Program-made: the position numbers and the translations under genes
Part shown: piece after piece, positions 8,787 through 17,820 of the stretch
Layout: every line of letters begins with the position of its first letter
Position numbering within the stretch: the first letter of the stretch is position 1
Assembly: GCF_005217615.1 (NCBI RefSeq)
Contig: NZ_SZNK01000001.1
Span: 4,751,001-4,815,000, forward strand
Source of the DNA: Brevibacillus antibioticus
GTDB taxonomy: Bacteria; Bacillota; Bacilli; Brevibacillales; Brevibacillaceae
DNA: 64,000 bases
Reading direction: 5' to 3'
The notes under the pieces: model-generated
Seen by the model: the letters and a program-made list of their open reading frames with translations, nothing else
Told to the model about the DNA's origin: nothing
Databases searched by the model: none

Positions 8787-9158
8787 TTATTTTTGAGGGC
8801 CGCCGCTCAGGAATGAGAGACAGAACAGGCAATCCCCTTCTTTTCGCAGGCTGCCAAAATGCACATTGCAAATATGAAATCCTTCCGCGTACAAACGAGC
8901 GAGGTTGTCATATCCTTCTCCGACCACTGCCTTTTTGGCTTTTTCCTTCGCGACAGGGCTTGTTCCCTTTTGTTTTGTTTGGGAGCCGGTCTTTTTCCTG
9001 TCTAGTCGGTTGCGAAGGTGCTGGTTTTCAACGAGTAATTGGGCGTTTTCCTCCATCAAAACAACGATGACGTCTTTCAGTTCACCAATTTCTTTATAAA
9101 GGTCGCCAATACGTTCTTCAATGCTCGCCATCTTGACGAAGATTTCCCGTTTGTCCAC
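8787..9158 (-). CDS. yabA: Replication initiation control protein YabA
   Basis: Negative regulator that tethers DnaA to DnaN. The N-terminal leucine-rich coiled coil (residues ~5-55, [19 protein letters not shown]) makes a tetramer in the Bacillus protein. A basic linker follows, then the C-terminal zinc domain with HICNVHFG and DCLFCL. Length 123 is typical. Its neighbours holB and ricT are also conserved. Confidence 0.96.
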   Translation of the reverse strand: MDKREIFVKMASIEERIGDLYKEIGELKDVIVVLMEENAQLLVENQHLRNRLDRKKTGSQTKQKGTSPVAKEKAKKAVVGEGYDNLARLYAEGFHICNVHFGSLRKEGDCLFCLSFLSGGPQK

Positions 9159-9186
9159 TAGCTCACCTCTCCCCTACCCCCACACT

Positions 9187-10002
9187 TTATTCAAAGGTGG
9201 GGAGACCTATCGCAATCTCATCCAATCCGAATTCGGTGACGCGTTTGTCGATTGAAAGCTCTACCTGGACAGATTGGTCAAGTACGTTTACAGAAACGAC
9301 TCGTCCGTTCCCCATCGGGGTGGTGACCACTTTGCCGACGTCCGGCATTTCATCCTTCGAGCTTTCATAGTTGTCGTTCTCGTATTTTAAACAGCACATC
9401 AACCGGCCGCACAGGCCAGAGATTTTGGCTGGATTCAACGAAAGATTTTGGTCCTTGGCCATTTTGATCGAGACAGGCTCGAAATCGCCGAGGAACGTCG
9501 AACAGCAAAGCAACCTGCCACAAGGACCGATCCCGCCGAGCATTTTGGCTTCGTCACGTACACCGATCTGGCGAAGCTCAATCCGGGTGCGGAATACGGA
9601 GGCGAGGTCTTTTACCAACTCACGGAAATCAACCCTGCCGTCAGCGGTAAAATAAAAGATAATCTTGTTGCGGTCAAACGTGTATTCCACATCGACCAGC
9701 TTCATATCGAGCTTGTGCTCTTTGATCTTTGTCTGACATACAGCAAAAGCATTCTTGGCGGCTTGCTTGTTTTCATCCACCTGTTTTGCATCTCGCTCGT
9801 CTGCCATCCGAATGACCTTTTTCAGCGGCAATACGACATCAGACTCAGCCACTTCTTTTTTGCCAATGACGACCTTGCCAAATTCGACCCCTCGCGCCGT
9901 CTCAACGATGACGGTGCATTCTTGCTCAATCGGCAGTCGGTCAGGGTCGAAGTAATATATTTTGCCCGCTTTCTTAAAGCGGACCCCAACAACCTCGTAC
10001 AA
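9187..10002 (-). CDS. ricT: RicT (YaaT), PSP1-domain protein of the Ric/Y complex
   Basis: Subunit of the RicA-RicF-RicT complex, which carries iron-sulfur clusters, activates RNase Y-dependent mRNA maturation and supports the sporulation phosphorelay in Bacillus. The PSP1 domain shows its conserved cysteines as PCGRLLCC and LCGRLMCCLKYE. Length 271 is usual. It lies 3 bases downstream of holB, so the two are co-translated. Confidence 0.95.
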   Translation of the reverse strand: MYEVVGVRFKKAGKIYYFDPDRLPIEQECTVIVETARGVEFGKVVIGKKEVAESDVVLPLKKVIRMADERDAKQVDENKQAAKNAFAVCQTKIKEHKLDMKLVDVEYTFDRNKIIFYFTADGRVDFRELVKDLASVFRTRIELRQIGVRDEAKMLGGIGPCGRLLCCSTFLGDFEPVSIKMAKDQNLSLNPAKISGLCGRLMCCLKYENDNYESSKDEMPDVGKVVTTPMGNGRVVSVNVLDQSVQVELSIDKRVTEFGLDEIAIGLPTFE

Positions 10003-10005
10003 GGG

Positions 10006-10986
10006 TTATCCCTCCTGGAATTGAAGAACCAACCGCTCAAGAGCCAACTGTGCGTTGGCATTTCGCTCTATCCGATTTTTCGTCTCCATGACCAAATCTA
10101 TCCCACGCAAGAGCTCAGCTTTTGTCCATACCAGTGCTTGTCCTTGCAGCACATCCTGTTGATCGCTGTTAATGAGATGGGCATGCCTGCCTACTTGCAA
10201 ATACAGGATATCGCGCAGCCAAAGGATGAGCAAATCTAAAAAGAGGGGTAGTTCCTCTTTACTTTTGTCGCTCTTTTGCAACATATCATGGATCGTTAAG
10301 AGTGCAGATGAATTGCGCTGTTTACACTCCTGCACCAATTGTATCACTAGATTTCTTAGCTGTGCAAACGATTCTGATTGGCTGAGTGTCATAGCTTCTT
10401 CCACATTTGTCGTAATGTGGGAAGCAACTTGCGCCATTCCTGCCAAAACGCCCTCTGCTCGCAACTTTTCTGCAATCGATTCTGCAGAAAGTGGTGAAAA
10501 TTGAACGATTTGGCACCGAGATAAAATCGTAGGAAGAATCGCATGGCTGTGCTCTGTTAAAAGTAGTGCCAGTACACCAACAGGCGGTTCCTCCAGAAAT
10601 TTGAGCAGACTGTTGGCAGCCTGTGTTGTCATTTTATCGACGTGCTCGATGATATATACCTTGCGTGACGACTCGACGGCGCGCATCGCCATTTCTTTTT
10701 GCAATGAACGGATCTGGTCGATCTTAATCGAAGCCCCATCAGGCGTAATAAACAACACATCCGGGTGGTTGCCACCCTCTATGCGCCTGCATGTAACACA
10801 GGCCCCGCAGGCGTCTGCCTCCCTTTCCGTACAAAAAAGGGACTTCGCCAGATGCAGGGCCATCTGCTTTTTACCTGAACCTTTGGGACCCGCCAGCAAG
10901 TAGGCGTGTGCCAGTCGTTCATTGCGCAAACTATGATACAGCAGTTCCTGTGCTCGTGGCTGCTGAGAAAAACGGGTCCATGTCAT
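10006..10986 (-). CDS. holB: DNA polymerase III delta' subunit
   Basis: Clamp-loader subunit. It has the AAA+ fold with a P-loop-like GPKGSGKKQ (about 35-43), a four-Cys zinc module (C-x8-C-x2-C-x2-C near 53-67), the sensor region LLLTEHSHAILPTILSRCQIV and the C-terminal collar. Length 326. The gene is preceded by yaaR and followed by ricT, the usual order. Confidence 0.95.
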   Translation of the reverse strand: MTWTRFSQQPRAQELLYHSLRNERLAHAYLLAGPKGSGKKQMALHLAKSLFCTEREADACGACVTCRRIEGGNHPDVLFITPDGASIKIDQIRSLQKEMAMRAVESSRKVYIIEHVDKMTTQAANSLLKFLEEPPVGVLALLLTEHSHAILPTILSRCQIVQFSPLSAESIAEKLRAEGVLAGMAQVASHITTNVEEAMTLSQSESFAQLRNLVIQLVQECKQRNSSALLTIHDMLQKSDKSKEELPLFLDLLILWLRDILYLQVGRHAHLINSDQQDVLQGQALVWTKAELLRGIDLVMETKNRIERNANAQLALERLVLQFQEG

Positions 10987-11002
10987 GATGGTTTCACACC
11001 CA

Positions 11003-11449
11003 CTAAAAATACAAATTGATCAACATGCCGCGGATTTCGCCAATCCTGGCTAACAAATCAATCGTTGGTGCCTGCTCGCTCAAGAGCTCATCTGTCAGCT
11101 TGAGCAGCTCTGCATCCACCTCTTTGACGATTTTGTACAGCCTGCTACGGCCACGCCGATTCATTCCTCGTCTGTCATCTAAGGCAATGCCGAACTTCAC
11201 AGCCTCTTCCATGAACTGCTTGACGAGATTTTTATAAGCATAGAAGTCACGAACGGCCCGGGAACGAGCAAGAATTTGTCCCTGCCTGTCTATGTCTGTC
11301 AGTAGCCGGGTAAGCTTCTCCTGAGACATGCGTTCGTCTTCTCCTTGAATCATCGTGCCAAAATTCAGCTTTTCCATTTGAGGATTCTTGCGTGAATCCG
11401 TTGTTTTAATCAAGTCCAGTTTAGGCCGTAACCCATCACTGATTTTCAT
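11003..11449 (-). CDS. YaaR family protein (DUF327)
   Basis: Conserved Firmicute protein of unknown function in the darA-yaaR-holB cluster. Motifs typical of DUF327 are visible: FYAYKNLVKQFMEEAVKFG and GRSRLYKIVKEVDAELLKLTDELL. Length 148. It is all-helical in appearance and lacks signal or membrane segments. Confidence 0.92.
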   Translation of the reverse strand: MKISDGLRPKLDLIKTTDSRKNPQMEKLNFGTMIQGEDERMSQEKLTRLLTDIDRQGQILARSRAVRDFYAYKNLVKQFMEEAVKFGIALDDRRGMNRRGRSRLYKIVKEVDAELLKLTDELLSEQAPTIDLLARIGEIRGMLINLYF

Positions 11450-11541
11450 ATCGCCACCTCCGTCGCCCGATCCAATACAGGGTTTATCCCCATAAGATCA
11501 AGTATATACGAAAGTTGCGAAAAAAGAGAGAAGGAACCACG

Positions 11542-11871
11542 TTAAAATGAATGGAACTCTCCGACATCCAATACGAATACTGCCGCACCACCCACCTGTA
11601 CTTCCAGTGGATATGGCATGAACGAGTCTACAGCATTACTGAGTGGAGAGACGGGAGTGACCATTTGTTTGCGGGATTTGCAATTATGCGCAATGATGTC
11701 GATTACTTCCGGCACGCTTTCGTCAGACGTACCGATCAAAAAAGTTGTGTTACCGGCGCGTAAAAAGCTACCCGTACTAGCCAGCTTCGTAGCACGAAAC
11801 CCTTTTTTCACCAGTTGTTGAGACAGACGACCACTATCTTTATCTTGGACGACCGCAACTACCATTTTCAT
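11542..11871 (-). CDS. darA: Cyclic-di-AMP receptor DarA (PstA/YaaQ)
   Basis: PII-like trimeric protein that binds c-di-AMP; its downstream targets remain unclear. The sequence MKMVVAVVQDKDSGRLSQ, the T-loop region FRATKLASTGSFLRAGNTTFLIG and the C-terminal VQVGGAAVFVLDV fit the DarA family closely. Length 109 is exact for the family. It follows tmk at ~145 bases and precedes yaaR. Confidence 0.96.
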   Translation of the reverse strand: MKMVVAVVQDKDSGRLSQQLVKKGFRATKLASTGSFLRAGNTTFLIGTSDESVPEVIDIIAHNCKSRKQMVTPVSPLSNAVDSFMPYPLEVQVGGAAVFVLDVGEFHSF

Positions 11872-12014
11872 CGGCTATCACCCTTTCTCCCATGATCCAT
11901 TCCCCATTTGACTTCTTCATTGTATGAAAAACACGTAGGCTTGGTACGTTATTTCACTTAAAACATATTATACAGCATGTCCATCATCCTGCGGTACAGG
12001 GAACCTTACAGCCT

Positions 12015-12656
12015 TTACAATCTGTCTAGCAGTGCCTGTAGGGCAGATTGATAAACATGTTCCATCGGCTGCTCGGCATCAATCACGACAAAACGCTCTG
12101 GGTCTCGTTCCATGACCATCTGATACCCTTCCCGAACAAGTTCATGGAAACGCATCCCTTCCAGATCGAGACGATTCACTTCTCGTCCACGGGAAGCATT
12201 AATCCGTGCCAATCCGGTTTCGGGCTGTACATCAAAGAACAAGGTCAATTCCGGCATGCAGTCGCCGACAGCAAATCGGTTAATCTGGTAGACAGCATCT
12301 ATGCCCAATCCCCGTGCATGTCCTTGATAGGCAAGGCTACTGTCGATAAAACGGTCGCACAGTACCAGCTTGCCCTCTGCCAAAGCAGGTAACACCTTTT
12401 CCGCCAAATGCTGACCACGTGCTGCCGCGTACAAGAGAGCCTCTGTTCTTTCATCCATCTGCGTGTGGGCCGGATTTAAAATAATTTCCCGAATTTTTTC
12501 GGCGATATCAATTCCACCGGGCTCACGAGTCAAAAGCACATCGACTCCCCGCGCTTTCAGTTCCTCGTACAGCTTGGCGATGACGGTGGATTTCCCGGCA
12601 CCTTCTCCGCCTTCTATCGTAATAAATCGGCCTTTTTTTCCTGTTGCCACTTCCAT
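12015..12656 (-). CDS. tmk: Thymidylate kinase
   Basis: Phosphorylates dTMP to dTDP. It shows the P-loop [10 protein letters not shown] (about 15-24), the [12 protein letters not shown] dTMP-binding DR motif and a lid region RGREVNRLD. Length 213. The decarboxylase gene lies 39 bases upstream, in the Bacillus order. Confidence 0.97.
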   Translation of the reverse strand: MEVATGKKGRFITIEGGEGAGKSTVIAKLYEELKARGVDVLLTREPGGIDIAEKIREIILNPAHTQMDERTEALLYAAARGQHLAEKVLPALAEGKLVLCDRFIDSSLAYQGHARGLGIDAVYQINRFAVGDCMPELTLFFDVQPETGLARINASRGREVNRLDLEGMRFHELVREGYQMVMERDPERFVVIDAEQPMEHVYQSALQALLDRL

Positions 12657-12695
12657 ACTCCTTCCACCCCTGTTGTAGCAGGCCAGTTGCTTTAA

Positions 12696-14168
12696 TTATC
12701 GTAAAACCTGTATCGTTTGTAGCTGGTCGTCTTGCACGCCGTGGAATCGTGTTTGTCCTCTCGCCAATTCCTTCAGCATCGCCAGACTTTCTTCATCGAT
12801 CCGCTCGCCTGGCACCAGCACCGGAATCCCCGGCGGATATGGAATCACCATCTCTGCCACAATGCGTCCCAGAGCCTGCTCCAAAAGAATCGACTCCCTC
12901 GGGCAATCAACGGCTTCATGCATCTGCAATGCCTGCTCGCGCAAATAATGGGAAGACACGACTCCCGCCAAAAGAATGCGCTCCTCCCCCGGTTCCACTT
13001 GTGGCGCCATCGATTCAAGCAATCTCCACAAAGCGTCTAAGTCACGGGAGGATGTTCCTGTCGAGGCTGCGAGGAGTACATGAGAGTCATCCGCCAGCTC
13101 CGAGAAAATCCCGTGCTTTTCCATCCATTTCTGCAACTCAAATCCACTGAATTGGGCCGTTCGCAAATGAAAAAACAGCTTCAGCGGGTCAAGCGTAGTG
13201 TATACGCTGTTCGTGGACAGTCTCGGCCAATCCAGCCACTTCAGTCGATCGAGTCGCTCCCGAAACTTGTCCAAAAGCGGCAGCAGTTTGTTCCACTCCT
13301 CGGTCGCCGCAAGCACCAGATGACGTCTGGCTAAATCGAGTGAAGCCATCAGCACATACGACGGGCTGGAAGACTGAAGCATAGCCAAATGACGGAATAA
13401 CCGTTCACGATCAATCCGCTCCCCCTGAATATGCAGCATCGAGGACATCGTCATTGCTGTTCCCATTTTGTGTGTCGATTGGACCGAAGCATCCGCACCT
13501 TCCTGCATAGCAGAACGCGGAAAGGCAGGATGGAACCCGTAGTGAGCACCGTGAGCTTCGTCTATCAAAAGCGGTACGTCAAACCGATGGACCGTAGCCG
13601 CCATTTTCGCCAAATCGATACCCATTCCATAGTAGGTAGGATTCGTCAAAAACACTGCCTTGGCATCGGGGTGTGCAAGCAGCGCACGCTCTACATCTTC
13701 ACGCCTTACACCCGCAGCGACTCCTGTTGCCAAATCGACGGCAGGGACTAAAAAGATCGGGGTTGCTCTCGCCATCATAATGCCGTTGAATACAGACTTA
13801 TGGCAATTGCGTTGTACGAGTATCTTGTCGCCCGGCCGACATACCGTCATGATGAGAGCGATATTCCCTACTGTACTTCCTCCGATCAAAAACTTGGTCT
13901 GTTCCGCATGGAAGGCTTGCGCCGCCAAATCCTGCGCTTCTGCAATGACACCCTGTGGCTGATGCAGGTCATCTGTCCCGCTAATTTCCGTTACGTCCAG
14001 CTCCAAGATGTCTTGAAAGCGATTTTTCGCATGGTTGTCAAAGCTATGGCCCATTTTATGTCCTGGCACATGAAACGGATGCGGCCGATGCTTGGCGTGC
14101 CGTTCAAGCTGTTCATAAAGGGGCGCACGCTTTTGTCGCTCCCGAAATTCAACATCTCTCTCCAACAC
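12696..14168 (-). CDS. Orn/Lys/Arg decarboxylase family (YaaO-like), PLP-dependent
   Basis: Fold-type I PLP enzyme of the short Orn/Lys/Arg decarboxylase group. Visible features: FHVPGHKMG near the N-terminus, HLGGSTVGN-like FLIGGSTVGNIA, the PLP aspartate region LLIDEAHGAHYG and the Schiff-base lysine in QSTHKMGTAMT. Length 490. It occupies the yaaO position between gin and tmk. The substrate (arginine, lysine or ornithine) cannot be assigned from sequence alone. Confidence 0.9.
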   Translation of the reverse strand: MLERDVEFRERQKRAPLYEQLERHAKHRPHPFHVPGHKMGHSFDNHAKNRFQDILELDVTEISGTDDLHQPQGVIAEAQDLAAQAFHAEQTKFLIGGSTVGNIALIMTVCRPGDKILVQRNCHKSVFNGIMMARATPIFLVPAVDLATGVAAGVRREDVERALLAHPDAKAVFLTNPTYYGMGIDLAKMAATVHRFDVPLLIDEAHGAHYGFHPAFPRSAMQEGADASVQSTHKMGTAMTMSSMLHIQGERIDRERLFRHLAMLQSSSPSYVLMASLDLARRHLVLAATEEWNKLLPLLDKFRERLDRLKWLDWPRLSTNSVYTTLDPLKLFFHLRTAQFSGFELQKWMEKHGIFSELADDSHVLLAASTGTSSRDLDALWRLLESMAPQVEPGEERILLAGVVSSHYLREQALQMHEAVDCPRESILLEQALGRIVAEMVIPYPPGIPVLVPGERIDEESLAMLKELARGQTRFHGVQDDQLQTIQVLR

Positions 14169-14229
14169 GCGCGACTCACGTCCTTTATTTTTATTCCCCT
14201 ATTTTAGCATGATTTGGACACGCATGAGT

Positions 14230-14264
14230 CCAGCAAAAAAAAGACACCGGAATGCACCGATGCC
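14230..14264 (-). terminator. Terminator of gin
   Basis: On the minus strand GCATCGG-TGCATT-CCGGTGT forms a 7-bp stem with G-T pairs, followed by eight T residues, directly after the gin stop codon. Confidence 0.65.
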
Positions 14265-14272
14265 TTCTTTCT

Positions 14273-14455
14273 TCACGCATCTTTTCGCAACCAAATGCGT
14301 CTCATCTGATGAATAAAAAACGGATACTTTTCATCCTGTACATCGGTATTGACCATTTCCTGTTCGCACCGTTGACAGATAAACTGCTCACAAATGGCGA
14401 TTCCGTCATTCTGCTCCTGTTCACAGACGATACATCGCTGAGCAACTTTTTCCAT
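14273..14455 (-). CDS. gin: Anti-sigma-G factor Gin (CsfB)
   Basis: Small zinc protein that in Bacillus holds sigma-G and sigma-E in check during sporulation. Two CxxC pairs (CIVC and CQRC) and the tail VQDEKYPFFIHQMRRIWL are diagnostic. The start was placed at ATG 14455, as a TATAAT-like box lies just upstream of the alternative ATG at 14494; the longer form would add 13 residues. It lies between a UDP-glucose-dehydrogenase-like gene and the decarboxylase gene. Confidence 0.88.
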   Translation of the reverse strand: MEKVAQRCIVCEQEQNDGIAICEQFICQRCEQEMVNTDVQDEKYPFFIHQMRRIWLRKDA

Positions 14456-14515
14456 AGTGAAAACGCCTGCCCTTTTCCTCAATATATCAACCATTATACC
14501 CCATTATAATCAGCA

Positions 14516-15505
14516 TCATTCCCAAACGTTCGTGTTTTCGCCGATAGCTCGGTAGGCTTGGAAGTAGGACTGGGCTTCCTGCAAAGGGAAGCAAGCTGCT
14601 GCATCAATGACGTAGGACTGCCGCATCCCGTTAACCAGCTCTGATAATGGCAGCTCTGCAATGGTCGTTCCCGCGGCATTTCCGATCACGAGCAAATCCG
14701 CATCCTTTACAGCATCCTGCCACGAATCGTATCGTGTCCAACCCGTCATCCTTTTGTTCGGAATTGGCTTGTCCTCCCCCATGTACACCGCAACGTCTTT
14801 TTCAGCCAACCAGTCAGAAGGCATATGCCCCCATAGCGAATCGTCTCCCCAAAGTACGATCCGCTGTATATTGGCTTTTTGTAGAACGAGCCTGCATTCT
14901 TTTTCAAGCCATCGAATTATGAGAGAAGAGTCTTGGCGGGAAGGGTAGAGCCAGCCCTGACCGATTCGTTTGTCCATACCGAGCGCGCGACTGACTTGGA
15001 GCAGAGAAATTCCCTTCTCATCGCAGCTCGCACCCAGCTCGATGTAAAACTGCTCCTTCCACGCCAAATAGCGAGGGAATTGCCGAACTGCTTCATCCAC
15101 TTCGCGCATCCCGCAAACCATCGTCACCAGTGAGCAGCGAGCGAGCTGCTTACAGAGGAACCGCATCCATCTCCCATTGGGTTCTCCTCCAAGCAAAGCA
15201 CGCTCACGGGTAAATAACGCCATGCGTATGACCTCGTGCTCCCCGGTGTGCTCGCATTGGGCATGTAAAGTATTCGCCCAGTCGTATGGCACGTCGCTCC
15301 CATAGACAAGTGCGAGCCATGGCCCCGTTCCCGGCTGTTGCATCCTTTGCTGCAAAAGCTTTCCATCACTCTCTTTTGTCAGCAGGAATCCATTGGCGCC
15401 TTCTTGTATGGCATCTGCGCTGCAAACAACCAGCTCTATTCCACATGCTCCTAGCTCATTTCCGAATCTGGCTACGACCTCCTCTGAAATGACCCATAGC
15501 TTCAC
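14516..15505 (-). CDS. Degenerate UDP-glucose/GDP-mannose dehydrogenase-like protein
   Basis: No catalytic role can be supported. The protein aligns by eye over its length with nucleotide-sugar 6-dehydrogenases: MKLWVI at the N-terminus (normally a GxGxxG Rossmann start), ALLGGEPNGRWMRFL (compare RIVIGGE), the central helix 150-183 ending RALGMDKRIGQ (compare GLDKRIG), SWQDAVKDADLLVI at 261-274 and VIDAAACFP near 300 (compare VIDGRN). The glycine-rich NAD loop is gone, and the GGSCFPKD block with the catalytic cysteine is replaced after residue 186. The length of 329 is about 100 short. It lies just upstream of gin on the same strand. Confidence 0.7.
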   Translation of the reverse strand: MKLWVISEEVVARFGNELGACGIELVVCSADAIQEGANGFLLTKESDGKLLQQRMQQPGTGPWLALVYGSDVPYDWANTLHAQCEHTGEHEVIRMALFTRERALLGGEPNGRWMRFLCKQLARCSLVTMVCGMREVDEAVRQFPRYLAWKEQFYIELGASCDEKGISLLQVSRALGMDKRIGQGWLYPSRQDSSLIIRWLEKECRLVLQKANIQRIVLWGDDSLWGHMPSDWLAEKDVAVYMGEDKPIPNKRMTGWTRYDSWQDAVKDADLLVIGNAAGTTIAELPLSELVNGMRQSYVIDAAACFPLQEAQSYFQAYRAIGENTNVWE

Positions 15506-15571
15506 GATTTCCTTCCCTCCTCCTCAGGCCCTAACCAATCAGTTCCCCTATCATTCCTTTTATCCTACCCA

Positions 15572-15616
15572 TAACAAAAAGCCGTCAGTCTAATCAGGCT
15601 AGACTAACGGCTTGTT
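15572..15616 (-). terminator. Intrinsic terminator with minus-strand polarity
   Basis: Long stem agccgtcagtcta/tagactaacggct (about 15582-15611) followed on the minus strand by TTTTTGTT. The plus-strand side lacks a T run. It protects the 14.5-15.5 kb gene from minus-strand transcription arising at 15.6-15.8 kb, where no convincing gene is seen. Confidence 0.7.
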
Positions 15617-15714
15617 TCATTCCGTGTATGAGCTTTCTCCAGATTTGCGACTGTGCGATAATAGAAACGCAGACTTTCATTCATCCAGACCGCTGTAAAA
15701 GGAAGTGACTTCTC

Positions 15715-16242
15715 ATGAAGGAAACCGCCGCCCATACGATCTATAGCTACAAGCTGCTCTATCGTTTTCGCTGGCAATTCGTCGGCTACCTTTTTCAACT
15801 GCTGTTAATAGGCTTGTCCCTTATTTGGCACTCATTCATGCTACAAGTCCCCGCTTATACACTGATTGTGACATTAGCGATTCTACCTGTTATACCGATC
15901 TGTCATTTAGTCTTATTTCGACTATATGCCCTTCTGCGCGGCCATAAACCAAAGACAACTGCCGATATGCTCGTCTCTCCATGGTGGGGGGCAGGCTATC
16001 CACTTCCCATCCCGCTCTCTGTCTATCGGGGAAGTGAGCTGACGGTAAACGTGGGGAGTATGGCGATTGCAGCAGGGGCTTATGTGTGGCTTTCAGAAGG
16101 ATATGGGCTCACGTTGATCACCGGAACGTTGATCGTCTCGCTGCCACGCCTCCTCGCCCTCCTTACTTCCTTTCGTCAGCCAAGTCGTAGTCGTGTGAAA
16201 TACGAGGATCGCGGCGTTGCTTTTTTGTTTACCGATGGATAA
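15715..16242 (+). CDS. Membrane protein of unknown function
   Basis: Not recognised. The 175 residues include two adjacent N-terminal hydrophobic segments (about 20-42 and 46-66) and two more near 108-145, with basic loops (RGHKPK, RQPSRSRVK). AGGAAG 9 bases before the ATG supports the start. It is alone on the plus strand among minus-strand housekeeping genes. Confidence 0.7.
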   Translation: MKETAAHTIYSYKLLYRFRWQFVGYLFQLLLIGLSLIWHSFMLQVPAYTLIVTLAILPVIPICHLVLFRLYALLRGHKPKTTADMLVSPWWGAGYPLPIPLSVYRGSELTVNVGSMAIAAGAYVWLSEGYGLTLITGTLIVSLPRLLALLTSFRQPSRSRVKYEDRGVAFLFTDG

Positions 16243-16258
16243 CCGAAGCGATACATCT

Positions 16259-16525
16259 TTACATAATCCATAGCTTGATGACAATCAACGCCGCCAATCC
16301 AGGCAAACGGAGAAATCCAACGAGCAGAGCCGTCACAGGGTTGATCGGGATGTGGAAGTTAGCCAACTCTCCTACCAGATTGGTGAAAAACAGCAATAGT
16401 GCCCCAATCACGACTTGCATGATCCCAAATCCAATCCACCTGATCGGGCCCGTGACAGATTTGCTGGCGGCAATCACCAGCAAAATTCCAACTACAATCA
16501 GTGCTATAACCCACCCTGTAGTCAT
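16259..16525 (-). CDS. bofA: Pro-sigma-K processing inhibitor BofA
   Basis: Forespore membrane protein that restrains the SpoIVFB protease until the SpoIVB signal arrives. The 88 residues contain two membrane segments and the C-terminal NPVTALLVGFLRLPGLAALI block, the family signature. It lies directly downstream of yaaL, as in Bacillus. Confidence 0.95.
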   Translation of the reverse strand: MTTGWVIALIVVGILLVIAASKSVTGPIRWIGFGIMQVVIGALLLFFTNLVGELANFHIPINPVTALLVGFLRLPGLAALIVIKLWIM

Positions 16526-16537
16526 CTGCTTTTCCTC

Positions 16538-16774
16538 CTATGCCTGTTGGCGATTCCTCTCGCGCTTTGCTTGCGCGAGCAAATACATATACCGCTTTTC
16601 GGTCACGTGCAAATAGTAAATGACATCATCCAAACCGCCATCCGGCTCACTGATCTCCACAAGATGGCGGGCATGCTGCCAGTCCATTCGCGCCTGATTG
16701 ACTGCCACATCCAAGCTGGCTTCATTCCATTCCACCACGAACCGCGCTTTTTTTCTCCACCTACTCACCTGCAA
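16538..16774 (-). CDS. YaaL family protein (DUF2508)
   Basis: Short charged protein of unknown function conserved upstream of bofA. The family pattern W..A...F..V....D.VIYYLH..EKRYMYLL is visible. Length 78. The ends are adjacent to the CPBP protease gene upstream and bofA downstream. Confidence 0.85.
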   Translation of the reverse strand: MQVSRWRKKARFVVEWNEASLDVAVNQARMDWQHARHLVEISEPDGGLDDVIYYLHVTEKRYMYLLAQAKRERNRQQA

Positions 16775-16783
16775 GCTTCCCCC

Positions 16784-17761
16784 TCAGTGAAAGTAGTAAA
16801 GCACTCCTGTCATGTTGTTCAACGCATGCAACAGAACTGCTCCCCAAATTGATTGGTACCGATGTCGAACGAATCCGAGGATAAGTCCAATGACAAAAAG
16901 CGGAACGAACAGCGCGATATCCATATGCAGGAGCCCAAACCAGAGACTGCTCAGGAAGATACCCAAAACGGGACCGATTCTCTGAACCAGATAAGTCTGA
17001 ATCACGCCGCGAAACAAAATCTCCTCCGCAATCGGAACCAATATGCCAATGACCAGAAGTGAGGTGAACGCCGCCAAAATATCCGTTTCTTTCGCCTGCA
17101 CAATCTCTTTTTCGATCAGCTGCTCTCGCTCTGATGACAGAGACAGTCCAAACCAGTCCGCAATCGGGTTAGTCACCACCACATCCAGCACCAGTGCAAT
17201 CAAAAGAAACAGAGCAGCGAGCATCAACAGCATCCGGCCAAGTCGTACAGGTCGGCGAACACCGATTTCTCCCAGTCGTCCACGAAACCACAGCGGAATC
17301 AAAATCAACAGGAACAGTTGAAAAATAGCTGATTCCAATATCCCTCCGATCGTACCGGTGGAAAAGAAGGTACCTTCCAGTAAAAACCCATACAACAGCA
17401 GTACGCCTGTTTGAAACACATGCAACCAAGCTACAATATGCAGTACATCATTCCCTGTAAGCTCGTCATATTGCCATAGCCATGACGTCGGCTGCCGCCT
17501 TTCTCGGAGCAGGCTCACAATGAAACCGACGGTCGCAATGAAGCTAAATACTGCCACTGCAAAAGCAAGTAACCCTAGCCATACCTCCGGTTGCCCAGCG
17601 GTAGTAGCAACCCACTTTCCGTCATCCCCCTTGTGAAAACGAATCATGGATAACTCCGTAGCAAACATGAGCCAATACCCAATAAACAGCATGATCGCCC
17701 ATGGAGTGGACTTTTGTCGCCGTATTCCACTCGCAAGCGACAGTCCCGGTCCTGTCAGCAT
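16784..17761 (-). CDS. CPBP family intramembrane metalloprotease
   Basis: About eight membrane segments. The C-terminal ABI/CPBP domain shows motif 1 PIAEEILFRGVIQ (about 240-252), motif 2 FGLLHMD and motif 3 LLHALNN, the Glu-Glu and His residues of the active site. Relatives process CAAX-type or bacteriocin-related substrates; here the substrate is unknown. It is inserted between recR and yaaL relative to Bacillus. Confidence 0.88.
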   Translation of the reverse strand: MLTGPGLSLASGIRRQKSTPWAIMLFIGYWLMFATELSMIRFHKGDDGKWVATTAGQPEVWLGLLAFAVAVFSFIATVGFIVSLLRERRQPTSWLWQYDELTGNDVLHIVAWLHVFQTGVLLLYGFLLEGTFFSTGTIGGILESAIFQLFLLILIPLWFRGRLGEIGVRRPVRLGRMLLMLAALFLLIALVLDVVVTNPIADWFGLSLSSEREQLIEKEIVQAKETDILAAFTSLLVIGILVPIAEEILFRGVIQTYLVQRIGPVLGIFLSSLWFGLLHMDIALFVPLFVIGLILGFVRHRYQSIWGAVLLHALNNMTGVLYYFH

Positions 17762-17820
17762 CTCCTCACGCTCCTATTTCACTGTATGTCTCGTCCATTC
17801 AAAAAAGTCCGGCATTTCTA

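Noticed and set aside
9448..10239. 263-codon plus-strand frame
   Set aside because: Antisense to ricT and holB, both of which are secure.
15604..15798. 64-codon minus-strand frame
   Set aside because: No ribosome site at any start, and its stop codon lies in a terminator stem; it is kept only as an open finding about the transcript.
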